This document shows positions 1-8,763 of a stretch of 9,490 nt of DNA, one piece after another. A program made the translations under genes and the position numbers. Within the stretch, counting starts at the first letter, position 1. Each line of letters begins with the position of its first letter. The stretch is taken from assembly GCA_023433985.1 (NCBI GenBank), contig JAEYTN010000148.1, positions 1-9,490 on the forward strand. The letters run 5' to 3'. This stretch comes from Pseudomonadota bacterium (GTDB taxonomy: Bacteria; Pseudomonadota; Alphaproteobacteria; Rhizobiales; Devosiaceae). The notes under the pieces were generated by a model. That model was not told the origin of the DNA and searched no databases. It saw only the letters and a list, made by a program, of their open reading frames with translations.

Positions 1-116
1 GCATCAACGATGGCGTCGGAACTCAGTTCGTCCTGCGCCGACGCGATGGACGCCGAGGCGAGCGACGAGAGGCCGAGCAACAGGCCGATTGCGGCGATGC
101 GGGCTAGCTTCAGCAT
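1..116 (-). CDS. Exported protein, N-terminal fragment only
   Basis: The reading frame opens with ATG at 116 and runs off the left edge after 38 complete codons. The visible part is a textbook Sec signal peptide: a short basic start (MLKLAR), a hydrophobic core of about 14 residues, and a small-residue end with a likely cleavage site after ASA at residue 27. The mature protein would begin QDELSSDAIVDA. The stop of the papain-like gene at 125-127 lies 8 bases upstream on the same strand, so the two are very probably co-transcribed. The ribosome site is weak (GAGTGAG about 9 bases before the ATG), which may mean translational coupling. The first mature residues recall the start of some rhizobial OmpA-like periplasmic proteins, but that is memory of style and too short to name a family. 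Export is well supported; function is unknown. Confidence 0.75.
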   Translation of the reverse strand, partial: MLKLARIAAIGLLLGLSSLASASIASAQDELSSDAIVD

Positions 117-124
117 GTTCGGAC

Positions 125-1705
125 TCACTCGGAGGTGTGAATGGGGAGATAGGCCGCGGAAATGAAGCGCTCCGGGCTCTGCTTGTTGGGGCGCGTGAGG
201 ATGGCCTCGCGCAGTGCCGTCAGGAACTCGCGCTCGGTCTCCGTCTGCGGCCGCGGCTCGGCAAACAGCGGCGAGCGCGAGGAGATGACCAGCAGCATCT
301 CGTCGCCATAGGGGCCAGAGACTTCGAACTTGTCGCGACCGTCCTCGCCGTCGCCGAACCGGATCTCGGAGCGGGCGGCGATGGTCCTCAGGTGGTCGGC
401 ATCGACCTGCTGCAGGTGCACCACGGTGCCGTCGGCCTGCACGTAGGAAACATGCACGTAGCTGTCGAAATCGGGCGTATCGACCGTGATGCCGAGCGTT
501 TCTCCCGCCTTGAGGTCGGTGCCGGTCACCCCGATCTGTGGCACGTCGGTTTCGGCCAGTTGCGCATCGAGCGTCAACAGCGCCTCGCATTGCGGCCAGG
601 GAGCAAGGGCAACGTTCACCTCGTCGACCTCGGCGCCCAGCTCGTTCTTCACCGTCTCGAGGTCCTCGGGACGGCTGACGAAGCCCTCGGCGACCTTGCG
701 GGTGCCGCGGGTGGAGATCAGCACCTTGGCGCATTGCAGGCCGTTGAGGTCGATCTCCTTCCTGGGCGCGGGGTCCGCTGGCTGCACCGGCTGCTCGGGG
801 ACGATCTCCTCTTCGGGCGCCGGCGCCTGCTTGGGATCGAGGTCGGCGACGGGCACGTTCGGCTCGCCGGCCGGCAGCACCATGACGAAGGCCTCTGTCG
901 TCCGGTTGAGGAAGGTCTGGTAGTCCATGCGGCCATAGCCGCCGTCCGACCAGTCCGGCCCCCAGGAGTTGATGAACTTGAAGGTCTGCTTGGCCTCGTT
1001 GTAGCCGACCAGCGTGATGGCGTGGCCGAACGAATCCTCGGGCAGCGGCGGGGAGTGCCAGACCGCCTTGGGCTTGTCCCAGAGGTAGTCGAACCCTTCG
1101 TCGGGGACCACGCGGATGATCACCGGATTGCCGTCGGCGAGCTCGCCCTTCACCTGGTCGAGCCTCGTATGATCGACCACCAGATAATCCTTGATGCGGA
1201 AATCCGTGCCCTTCGCCAGTTCCTCGTCGCTGGGGTAGGCGCAACTGTCATTGTTGTAGGGATAGTCGGCGAGAGACATGGCGCCGTATTGCTTGAGCAC
1301 TTCGAGCGCCAGCATATTGGCGCTGCCCGAACCGCAATCGGCTGGGTCGGCGACGATCTGGTTGTAGATGAAGCCGGGGCTCGGGATCGACTGCGGCAGC
1401 GTGATGCGCCGCTCCTCGACCGCCGCCGCGTAGTAGGCGCGCGCCGCGTAGCCCGTGGCCCAGGCGGTGCAGCTGCCCTGCATGCCCTGGTCCCCCGGCA
1501 CCGGGAAATAGGCCGACAGGTCAACGACTTCGGGAAGAAAAGACCGGAATTCCGGCGTGCCGGTGAGGCTTCGCACCTTCACCGGGTCGCTTGCCGCCGC
1601 GCCGTAGCCGCGCGAGAAACCCTGCTGTGCCGTTGCCGGCAAGACCAGAAGCCCCAGCGCCAGCATGGCACCCAGGCCAAGACCGATACGTCGATACGCC
1701 CTCAT
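125..1705 (-). CDS. Secreted papain-fold (C1-type) cysteine peptidase with DUF4384-like C-terminus
   Basis: This is a 526-residue exported protein. Residues 1-26 form a signal peptide ending ATA before QQ. Residues about 60-280 look like a C1/papain domain: Gln73 (oxyanion position) and Cys79 in DQGMQGSCTAW, His228 in FGHAITLVGY, and Asn246 in FINSWGPDW followed by GGYGRM, so all catalytic residues are present. Residues about 285-320 are a Pro/Glu-rich linker. Residues about 321-385 form a small module with two cysteines (325 and 373). From about 393 to 485 the pattern TDLKAGETLGITV, SYVHVSYVQADGTVVHL and DEMLLVISS matches DUF4384. The start was set at 1705 rather than 1720 because GAGGGTGGA precedes the 1705 ATG and the signal peptide then begins MRAYRR; the 1720 ATG has no good site. 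The protein probably acts in the periplasm or outside the cell. The substrate is unknown, and a non-proteolytic role cannot be excluded. Confidence 0.9.
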   Translation of the reverse strand: MRAYRRIGLGLGAMLALGLLVLPATAQQGFSRGYGAAASDPVKVRSLTGTPEFRSFLPEVVDLSAYFPVPGDQGMQGSCTAWATGYAARAYYAAAVEERRITLPQSIPSPGFIYNQIVADPADCGSGSANMLALEVLKQYGAMSLADYPYNNDSCAYPSDEELAKGTDFRIKDYLVVDHTRLDQVKGELADGNPVIIRVVPDEGFDYLWDKPKAVWHSPPLPEDSFGHAITLVGYNEAKQTFKFINSWGPDWSDGGYGRMDYQTFLNRTTEAFVMVLPAGEPNVPVADLDPKQAPAPEEEIVPEQPVQPADPAPRKEIDLNGLQCAKVLISTRGTRKVAEGFVSRPEDLETVKNELGAEVDEVNVALAPWPQCEALLTLDAQLAETDVPQIGVTGTDLKAGETLGITVDTPDFDSYVHVSYVQADGTVVHLQQVDADHLRTIAARSEIRFGDGEDGRDKFEVSGPYGDEMLLVISSRSPLFAEPRPQTETEREFLTALREAILTRPNKQSPERFISAAYLPIHTSE

Positions 1706-1714
1706 TCCACCCTC
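1706..1714 (-). promoter_or_regulatory. Ribosome binding site deciding the start of the papain-like gene
   Basis: On the minus strand GAGGGTGGA lies directly before the ATG at 1705, with GAGG five bases from the start codon. The alternative in-frame ATG at 1720 would put this same site inside the coding region and has only CGGG before it. The shorter start also gives a cleaner signal peptide. Confidence 0.6.
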
Positions 1715-1755
1715 GCCCATCCCGATGGACAGCAGCTTCCCTGTCTGCCCGGTGA

Positions 1756-1784
1756 TTTATGCGGTGATGTGACGCCCGCGCCAA
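1756..1784 (-). promoter_or_regulatory. Candidate sigma70-type promoter for the papain-like gene
   Basis: On the minus strand TTGGCG (1784-1779) and CATAAA (1761-1756) are separated by 17 bases. Each matches four of six bases of the TTGACA/TATAAT consensus. The -10 box ends about 50 bases before the chosen ATG at 1705. The gap 1721-1838 between the kynU stop and this gene is the only non-coding space available. The -35 box overlaps a small 6-bp hairpin (CCAAGG, GGTT, CCTTGG, 1781-1796). This is a consensus match only. Confidence 0.35.
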
Positions 1785-1838
1785 GGGGTTCCTTGGGATA
1801 AAAATCGTCACCGGCGAGCGATAGTCTTCAGTCGGGGG

Positions 1839-3065
1839 TCAAACGACTTTGGCGCGGCGCTTCAGTTCGGGCCGATCCCACGCGCCGCCACTTATGATCT
1901 CGCCAAGGATTTGCGTGGCTCGCCACACGTCTTCGAAGCGCAAGTAGAGCGGGGTGAGGCCGAAGCGCAGGATGTCGGGTTCGCGGAAGTCGCCGATCAC
2001 GCCGCGGCCGATCAGGGCCTGCATCACCGCATAGGCCTCGGGATGGCCGAGCGAGATCTGCGTCCCCCGGCGGGCGGGATCGGTGGGGGTGGCGAGGCTG
2101 AGGCCAAGATCGGCGACTTCTGCCGCAAAGAGGTCAAACAGTTGATCTGCCTTGGCTTTCACTACCCCGAGGTCGACGTCGTCGAAGGCATCGAGCGCGG
2201 CGTCGAGGGCCTGCATGGACAGGATCGGCGGCGTGCCGACCCGCATCCGGTCGATGCCCTCGGCCGGTTTGTAGACCTCCGCGAAGCTGAAGGGTGCGGC
2301 GTGGCCGAGCCAGCCGGTGAGCGGCTGGCGGAGCCCGGCATGGTGGCGCGGCGCGGCATAGACGAAGGCCGGGGCGCCGGGACCACCGTTCAGGTACTTG
2401 TAGCCGCAGCCCACGGCGAAATCGGCATCGGCCGCCGTCAGGTCGACCGGCAGGGCGCCGGCGGAATGGCAGAGATCCCAGATCGTCAGCGCACCCGCGG
2501 CGTGGGCGGCAGCCGTGAGGCCGGCCAGGTCGAGCCGGGCGCCGGTGCGGTAGTTGACCTCGGTCAGCATCAGCACCGCGGTGTCCTCATTGAGCGCTTC
2601 GGCCAGATCCGACGCCTCGACGAGTCGGAGCTGGTGGCCCTGTCCGAGGAGTTCGGAGAGGCCGGCTGCGATGTAGGAATCGGTCGGAAAGTTGCCCTTT
2701 TCGGAGACGATGACCCGCCTTTCTGAACGCAGATGAACGGCGGCTGACAGCACCTTGAACAGGTTGACCGACGTGGAATCGGCCACTGTGACGGTTCCTG
2801 AACGCGCGCCGATCAGCCGGCCGATGCGGTCGCCGAGGCGCCCGGGCAGATCGATCCAGTCATGGGTGTTCCAGCTGCGGATCAGCCCCTCGCCCCATTG
2901 CGTCGTCACCACCTCGTCGATCCGCGCCCTCACGCCGCGCGGCAGGGCCCCAAGCGAGTTGCCGTCGAGGTAGATGATGCCCTCGGGGAGGGTGAATCGA
3001 TCGCGCAGGGGAGCGAGCGGATCGGAGCGGTCGAGGGCCTGGGCGTCGGAGAGGGTGTAGCGCAT
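1839..3065 (-). CDS. kynU: Kynureninase
   Basis: This PLP-dependent enzyme cleaves L-kynurenine to anthranilate and L-alanine (or 3-hydroxykynurenine to 3-hydroxyanthranilate) in tryptophan breakdown, in the cytoplasm. The 408-residue length is normal for bacterial kynureninase. Recognisable segments are IYLDGNSLGALP (31-42), WGEGLIRSWN (57-66), GNFPTDSYI (124-132), WDLCHSAGALPVDL (196-209; Asp197 should contact the PLP ring nitrogen), GCGYKYLNGGPG (219-230; Lys223 is the PLP lysine) and GIDRMRVGTPPILSMQAL (270-287). I chose the ATG at 3065; a GTG at 3101 would add 12 residues (ARRAGSGYDCA after the start) that the family does not need. Neither start has a strong ribosome site. No kynurenine formamidase or tryptophan dioxygenase gene is adjacent, so the rest of the pathway must be elsewhere or absent. 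Expression probably starts in the AT-rich region at 3121-3172. Confidence 0.95.
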   Translation of the reverse strand: MRYTLSDAQALDRSDPLAPLRDRFTLPEGIIYLDGNSLGALPRGVRARIDEVVTTQWGEGLIRSWNTHDWIDLPGRLGDRIGRLIGARSGTVTVADSTSVNLFKVLSAAVHLRSERRVIVSEKGNFPTDSYIAAGLSELLGQGHQLRLVEASDLAEALNEDTAVLMLTEVNYRTGARLDLAGLTAAAHAAGALTIWDLCHSAGALPVDLTAADADFAVGCGYKYLNGGPGAPAFVYAAPRHHAGLRQPLTGWLGHAAPFSFAEVYKPAEGIDRMRVGTPPILSMQALDAALDAFDDVDLGVVKAKADQLFDLFAAEVADLGLSLATPTDPARRGTQISLGHPEAYAVMQALIGRGVIGDFREPDILRFGLTPLYLRFEDVWRATQILGEIISGGAWDRPELKRRAKVV

Positions 3066-3120
3066 GGCGCAGTCGTAGCCGGAACCAGCCCGGCGCGCCA
3101 CCCAGCCATGCGATCCTGCT

Positions 3121-3172
3121 TTGTTCCGTTTTTATACGACTTTGGTATTATCTATCACTACGACTTTAGTCG
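3121..3172. promoter_or_regulatory. AT-rich divergent promoter/operator region between kynU and the + strand ATPase gene
   Basis: Bases 3121-3170 contain 16 G/C of 50 (32 %), in sharp contrast to the GC-rich surroundings. TACGACTTT occurs twice in the same orientation (3135-3143 and 3159-3167), and the second copy is part of a perfect small palindrome, CGACT-TT-AGTCG (3161-3172). A possible plus-strand promoter is TTGGTA (3142-3147), 17 bases, TTTAGT (3165-3170), so the palindrome would cover its -10 box. A possible minus-strand promoter has TATAAA (3136-3131) as -10 with GTGATA (3158-3153) 16 bases upstream. The layout looks like a regulated divergent promoter. The regulator is not identifiable from this window. 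Confidence 0.5.
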
Positions 3173-3257
3173 CAGATGGCGCGATTGGCGCTTGACCCCC
3201 TGCTCGCCTCCGCTTGATGTTCGAGCCGACACTAGACGGGCATCGTCGCCCGCCGCT

Positions 3258-3264
3258 GGGAGGA
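3258..3264 (+). promoter_or_regulatory. Strong ribosome binding site fixing the + strand ATPase start
   Basis: GGGAGGA lies five bases before the ATG at 3270 and is close to the ideal Shine-Dalgarno sequence. It settles the start: the open frame continues upstream to 2862, but that upstream part overlaps the divergent control region and kynU on the other strand and encodes nothing like an ABC protein. Confidence 0.8.
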
Positions 3265-3269
3265 ACTTC

Positions 3270-4310
<1,041 letters not shown>

Positions 4311-4333
4311 CGTTCCCGGCAGGGACGAGGAGA

Positions 4334-4360
4334 GGGCCGCGCAAGCGGCCCTTTTCGTTT
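4334..4360 (+). terminator. Rho-independent terminator of the + strand ATPase gene
   Basis: A perfect 7-bp GC stem GGGCCGC/GCGGCCC (4334-4340 and 4345-4351) closes a GCAA tetraloop and is followed by TTTTCGTTT (4352-4360). It begins 23 bases after the stop codon. The T-rich tail is on the plus strand only, so it should not stop transcription from the minus-strand operon. Confidence 0.9.
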
Positions 4361-4444
4361 GCTGGATGGATGGAGTCAGTCGCCGGGCCTGCGGTCTTCC
4401 GCTGAGCGACTGTGGTGCTCGATCGGGTGCTGCGCAGGGCCGTT

Positions 4445-4461
4445 CCGGGCTGTGAGCCCGG
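4445..4461 (-). terminator. Stem-loop directly after the oxidoreductase stop, possible operon end
   Basis: CCGGGCT and AGCCCGG (4445-4451 and 4455-4461) form a perfect 7-bp stem with a 3-base loop, touching the TAG stop codon at 4462-4464. On the minus strand the stem is followed by AACGG and there is no T-run, so it is not a canonical intrinsic terminator. It could protect the 3' end of the transcript or act with Rho. The rest of 4361-4444 shows nothing recognisable. Confidence 0.35.
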
Positions 4462-5757
4462 CTATCGCCCAAGCGCGATGCCTGCTTCCGACAGCATCCG
4501 GTCCACGTCTACGGTCTGCCCGGTGGCGATGGCCTGGTTGGCGGCGATGCCGGTGAGGATGGACCAGGCGCCTTCGCGGTGGGTGGAGGCGCGGTTGTAG
4601 CGGTCGGGGGGTGAGCCTTCGGGGTCGAAGAGGTAGCCGAGCATCACCGGATCGGCGCCGCCATGGTCACCCTCGCCGGCCCACACTTCGAGGTTCTCGG
4701 GCAGGCCGCCATGCAGGTGGAGCGTGGTGGTCATGTTGTCTTGCTGCCGCTTGTCGCGGTGGCCGCCGAACACGCCGTGCACCTCGACATGGCGGTGCGT
4801 GAGCTCGCCCTTGGTGCCGTGGAACTTGATCTCGAGCGCTTCCCACGGGGAATAGGCGCACAACGTGTAGTTGAGCAGCACGTCGTTGGCGTAGCGCACC
4901 TGCACCTGCATGGTGTCTTCGATGGTGATGTCGTCGGCGAACACGCAGCGGTCGCGGTAGTAGCCGTCATCGCCCTCGGCCCCGAGGTAGAGTTCGCGCA
5001 ACGCCTCGTCATTGGCGATGTCGAGCCGGTAGTCGCATTTGTCGAAGACCGGGCAGGTGTGGCAGCGGTCGGAATGGTTCTCGAGCCCGAGCTGCCGCGC
5101 CATCTGCGGGGTGTAGAAGGCCCGCTTGCCGTTGGCGCTCACCGTCTTGGGGGTTGAGGCCACCCACCAGTTCATCAGGTCGAAATGGTGGGTGGATTTG
5201 TGTACCAGCAGCCCGCCGGATTTCTCCTTGTAGCGGTGCCAGCGGCGGAAATAGTCGGCGCCGTGCACGCGGTCGAGGTACCAGCGGAAATCCACCGCCT
5301 GGATCTCGCCGATGACGCCGCTCATCAGCAGGTCCTTGAGCTGCGTGCGCGCCGGCGTGTAGCGGTAGTTGAACGTGACGGTGACTTGCTTGCCCGTCTC
5401 CCGCTGCGCATCGAGCACCGCCTTGAGCTTGCCGAGATCGACCGTCATCGGCTTCTCGGTCATCACGTTCCGCCCGGCGCGCAGGGCTGCGACGATGTAT
5501 TCGTGGTGCAGGTAGTCCGGTGTGGTGACGATGACGGTGTCGGGCTGCTGCTCGGCAATCATGCGGCCGAAATCGGCGGCCGCGTAGGTGGCGATGCCGT
5601 TGCCCGTCTGGTTCGGCACCTTGCCCGCCGAGAGCGCCAGGCGGCTCTCGTTGACATCGCAGAGCGCCACCAGCTCGTTGCCGTCGGCATGGGTCTGGGT
5701 GATCGCCGTGCGGAACATGGCATGGCGTCCACCGACGCCGACGATCGCGTATTTCAC
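4462..5757 (-). CDS. Gfo/Idh/MocA family NAD(P)-dependent oxidoreductase
   Basis: This 431-residue cytoplasmic dehydrogenase oxidises or reduces a sugar or sugar derivative. The N-terminal Rossmann fold begins MKYAIVGVGGR (glycine loop 7-10). VTTPDYLHHEYIVAAL (77-92) and the family hallmark EKP (101-103; Lys102 is the usual active-site lysine) follow. The substrate domain has GGLLVHKSTHHFDLMNWW (181-198), in which His191 lies at the usual catalytic histidine position near Asp193. Residues 232-271 carry a cysteine cluster (Cys232, 235, 241, 271) not found in the simplest family members. The start is GTG at 5757, with GAGG about 9 bases upstream. It is the last gene of the sugar-uptake operon, after an 81-base gap holding a perfect hairpin, so it probably acts on the imported compound or a product of it. 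The exact substrate is not readable from sequence. Confidence 0.92.
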   Translation of the reverse strand: MKYAIVGVGGRHAMFRTAITQTHADGNELVALCDVNESRLALSAGKVPNQTGNGIATYAAADFGRMIAEQQPDTVIVTTPDYLHHEYIVAALRAGRNVMTEKPMTVDLGKLKAVLDAQRETGKQVTVTFNYRYTPARTQLKDLLMSGVIGEIQAVDFRWYLDRVHGADYFRRWHRYKEKSGGLLVHKSTHHFDLMNWWVASTPKTVSANGKRAFYTPQMARQLGLENHSDRCHTCPVFDKCDYRLDIANDEALRELYLGAEGDDGYYRDRCVFADDITIEDTMQVQVRYANDVLLNYTLCAYSPWEALEIKFHGTKGELTHRHVEVHGVFGGHRDKRQQDNMTTTLHLHGGLPENLEVWAGEGDHGGADPVMLGYLFDPEGSPPDRYNRASTHREGAWSILTGIAANQAIATGQTVDVDRMLSEAGIALGR

Positions 5758-5784
5758 TTCGGCAAGCCTCGTCGCAGGAAGGGA

Positions 5785-5811
5785 GTCGGCCGGTTGGAGG
5801 GACCGGCCGAC
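5785..5811 (-). repeat. Perfect inverted repeat between the ATPase and oxidoreductase genes
   Basis: GTCGGCCGGT (5785-5794) and ACCGGCCGAC (5802-5811) form a perfect 10-bp stem around a 7-base loop. It lies in the 81-base gap 5758-5838 between two genes read in the same direction. On the minus strand the stem is followed by TCCCTTCC, which is pyrimidine-rich but lacks a T-run. It may be a weak terminator, a barrier to 3' exonuclease decay, or an RNA processing point that separates transporter and enzyme expression. Confidence 0.6.
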
Positions 5812-5838
5812 GAACTAATTCACCGTCTGGTTACTTCG

Positions 5839-6918
<1,080 letters not shown>

Positions 6919-6931
6919 GGGTGACGATTCC

Positions 6932-7846
6932 TTACTTGAGACCGCTCATGGCGATGCCGCGGATGATGAGCCGCTGGAAGATGACGAAGAACAGCACGAT
7001 GGGGACGATCGAGAGGATCGACATGGCGAAGAGCTGCCCATAGGCCGAGACCGAATCCTGCGCGATGAAGCTGCGGAGCGCGAGCGGCACCGTGTAGTCC
7101 TGCATGTCGTTGAGGTAGACGAGCGGCCCGAGGAAATCCTCCCACGTCCAGATGAACGAGAAGATCGCCGCCGTGGCCATGGCCGGCACCGAGAGCGGCA
7201 GGATGATGGCCCAGTAAATCTTGAACGGGTTGCAGCCGTCGATCATCGCCGCCTCATCGAGTTCGCGCGGCAGCTGCCGGAAGAACTGCACCATGAGGAA
7301 GATGAAGAACGCATCGCCCGCCAGGAAGCGCGGCACGATGAGCGGCAGGTAGGTATCCACCCAGCCGGCCTTGAGGAACAGGATGTACTGGGGGATGAGA
7401 ACGACGTGGTACGGGATCATCAGCGTCATCATCATCAGCGCGAACCAGATGTTCTTGCCGCTGAACTCTAGCCGCGCGAAGGCGTAGGCGGCGAACGAGC
7501 AGGAGATCACGTTGCCGATCACCGAGAGCACGGTGACAAAGGTGGAGTTGAGGAAGAAGCGGGTGAAGCTCACTGCCATGGCGTTCCAGCCGGCGGTGTA
7601 GTTGCCCCAGCGGAACTCCGACGGCCAGAGCCCGAGATTGCCGAAGATCTGGTTGTCGGGCTTCAGCGAGGAAGCGAGCATCCAGATCAGCGGGTAGATC
7701 ATCACCAGCGAGGTGATGATGAGGAATATGTGCTTGAAGAAGGCGGCGCGCTTGCCGCGCCTGAGCTTCTCCTCGCGGATGGCGGCTGCAATCTCTGCGG
7801 TAGTGGGATGCGCGGGAGCGGTGGCGGGGAGCGTCACGTCGGCCAT
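6932..7846 (-). CDS. CUT1-type sugar ABC transporter permease, MalG-like
   Basis: This 304-residue inner-membrane subunit has the size of MalG-type permeases. A charged cytoplasmic lead of about 38 residues (including AAIREEKLRRGKR) precedes the first membrane span (about 40-60). Further spans lie near 102-124, 134-158, 170-190, 212-232 and 273-293. The EAA loop that docks on the ATPase is at 198-221: EAAMIDGCNPFKIYW followed by AIILPLSVPA, with the conserved Gly204. The ATG at 7846 was chosen because AGGAG lies 6 bases upstream and only two bases (CC) separate it from the TGA of the preceding permease, the usual spacing for coupled translation. The same frame is open for 135 more codons upstream, but those overlap the other permease gene in a different frame. 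Confidence 0.95.
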   Translation of the reverse strand: MADVTLPATAPAHPTTAEIAAAIREEKLRRGKRAAFFKHIFLIITSLVMIYPLIWMLASSLKPDNQIFGNLGLWPSEFRWGNYTAGWNAMAVSFTRFFLNSTFVTVLSVIGNVISCSFAAYAFARLEFSGKNIWFALMMMTLMIPYHVVLIPQYILFLKAGWVDTYLPLIVPRFLAGDAFFIFLMVQFFRQLPRELDEAAMIDGCNPFKIYWAIILPLSVPAMATAAIFSFIWTWEDFLGPLVYLNDMQDYTVPLALRSFIAQDSVSAYGQLFAMSILSIVPIVLFFVIFQRLIIRGIAMSGLK

Positions 7847-7848
7847 GG

Positions 7849-8739
7849 TCAGCTCCTGCCGTTCTCGTAGTGGACCCAGTACTTGGAAGTCCAGAAGGCG
7901 ACCGCGGTGAAGACCGCGATGATGAGCAGCAGCACCCAGGCGAGCGCCGAGGCGTAGCCCATGCGGAAATAACTGAAGGCCTCGTTGTATAGGTAGACGG
8001 TGAAGAACAGCAGGCTGTCGAGTGGCGCGCCCTTGCCGCCCGAGATGACGAAGGCGCCCGAGAAGCTCTTGAACGCCTCGATCATCTGCAGCACGAGGTT
8101 GAAAAAGATCACCGGGGCAAGGAGCGGCAGCGTGATGGCGAAGAAGCGGCGGAACTTGCCGGCCGCGTCGATCTCGGCCGCCTCGTAGAGTTCCTGCGGA
8201 ATGGCGCGGAGGCCCGCGAGGAAGATCAGCATCGGCGAGCCGAACTGCCACACCGCCAGCACCACCAGCGTGGTGAGCGAGTAGCGCGGATCGCTGAGCC
8301 AGTTGGGCCCATCGACGCCGACCACGCCGAGCAGCGTGTTCACCAGCCCGTCATTCTCGAACAGCTGCCGCCACAACACCGCCACGGCGATCGAGCCGCC
8401 GAGGATCGACGGCAGGTAGTAGAGCGCCCGGTACCAGCCGATGGCACGCACTCCCTTGTCGAGGATCATGGCCACGGCGAGCGCGAAGATCAGCTTGGCC
8501 GGCACCGAGATGACGACGAAGCTGAAGGTGACCGACAGCGCCTTCCAGAAGCGCCGGTCCTTCATCATGAATTCGTAGTTCTCGAGCCCGATCCAGTTGG
8601 GGATCGCCACCGCATCGTAGTCGGTGAACGACAGGTACAGCGACGAGACGATCGGCCCGACGGCGAGCGCGAAGAACCCGATCAGCCAGGGCAGCAGAAA
8701 CGTGTAGCCAGCGAGGTTACGGCGAAGGAACTTGTTCAT
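7849..8739 (-). CDS. CUT1-type sugar ABC transporter permease, MalF-like
   Basis: This 296-residue inner-membrane subunit pairs with the MalG-like permease. Six membrane spans can be placed near residues 11-37, 70-94, 103-126, 155-179, 200-223 and 262-284. The EAA loop is at 186-209: EAAEIDAAGKFRRFF followed by AITLPLLAP. The start at 8739 (MNKFLRRNL) has AGGGG four bases upstream and places the first membrane span at the expected distance. An in-frame ATG at 8799 would add 20 residues encoded by a perfect hairpin, which is implausible. The 60-base gap to the binding-protein gene contains that hairpin, so permease levels are probably lower than binding-protein levels. Length and layout match MalF/UgpA-type subunits without the extra periplasmic domain of E. 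coli MalF. Confidence 0.95.
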   Translation of the reverse strand: MNKFLRRNLAGYTFLLPWLIGFFALAVGPIVSSLYLSFTDYDAVAIPNWIGLENYEFMMKDRRFWKALSVTFSFVVISVPAKLIFALAVAMILDKGVRAIGWYRALYYLPSILGGSIAVAVLWRQLFENDGLVNTLLGVVGVDGPNWLSDPRYSLTTLVVLAVWQFGSPMLIFLAGLRAIPQELYEAAEIDAAGKFRRFFAITLPLLAPVIFFNLVLQMIEAFKSFSGAFVISGGKGAPLDSLLFFTVYLYNEAFSYFRMGYASALAWVLLLIIAVFTAVAFWTSKYWVHYENGRS

Positions 8740-8763
8740 CGTGCCCCTACCCTGCACGGGAAA

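Noticed and set aside
1781..1796. Small hairpin CCAAGG-GGTT-CCTTGG as a terminator for kynU
   Set aside because: On the minus strand the T-run lies before the stem, not after it, and on the plus strand an A-run follows. The stem is only 6 bp.
89..1801. A 570-codon plus-strand open frame opposite the papain-like gene
   Set aside because: It is antisense to a protein with a signal peptide and a full catalytic set, has no recognisable domain and is rich in Arg, Gly, Val, Leu and His, as expected for the opposite strand of a GC-rich gene.
1843..3145. ACGACTTTGG present on both sides of kynU (1843-1852 and 3136-3145), suggesting a flanking direct repeat
   Set aside because: Dozens of 10-base repeats are expected by chance in a window this long, and the left copy is part of the kynU coding end. 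There is no transposase and no other sign of insertion.
6932..8251. A 439-residue version of the MalG-like permease
   Set aside because: The first 135 codons overlap the MalF-like permease gene in another frame and read as an Arg/Gly-rich shadow. The 7846 ATG has a strong ribosome site and gives a normal-length protein.
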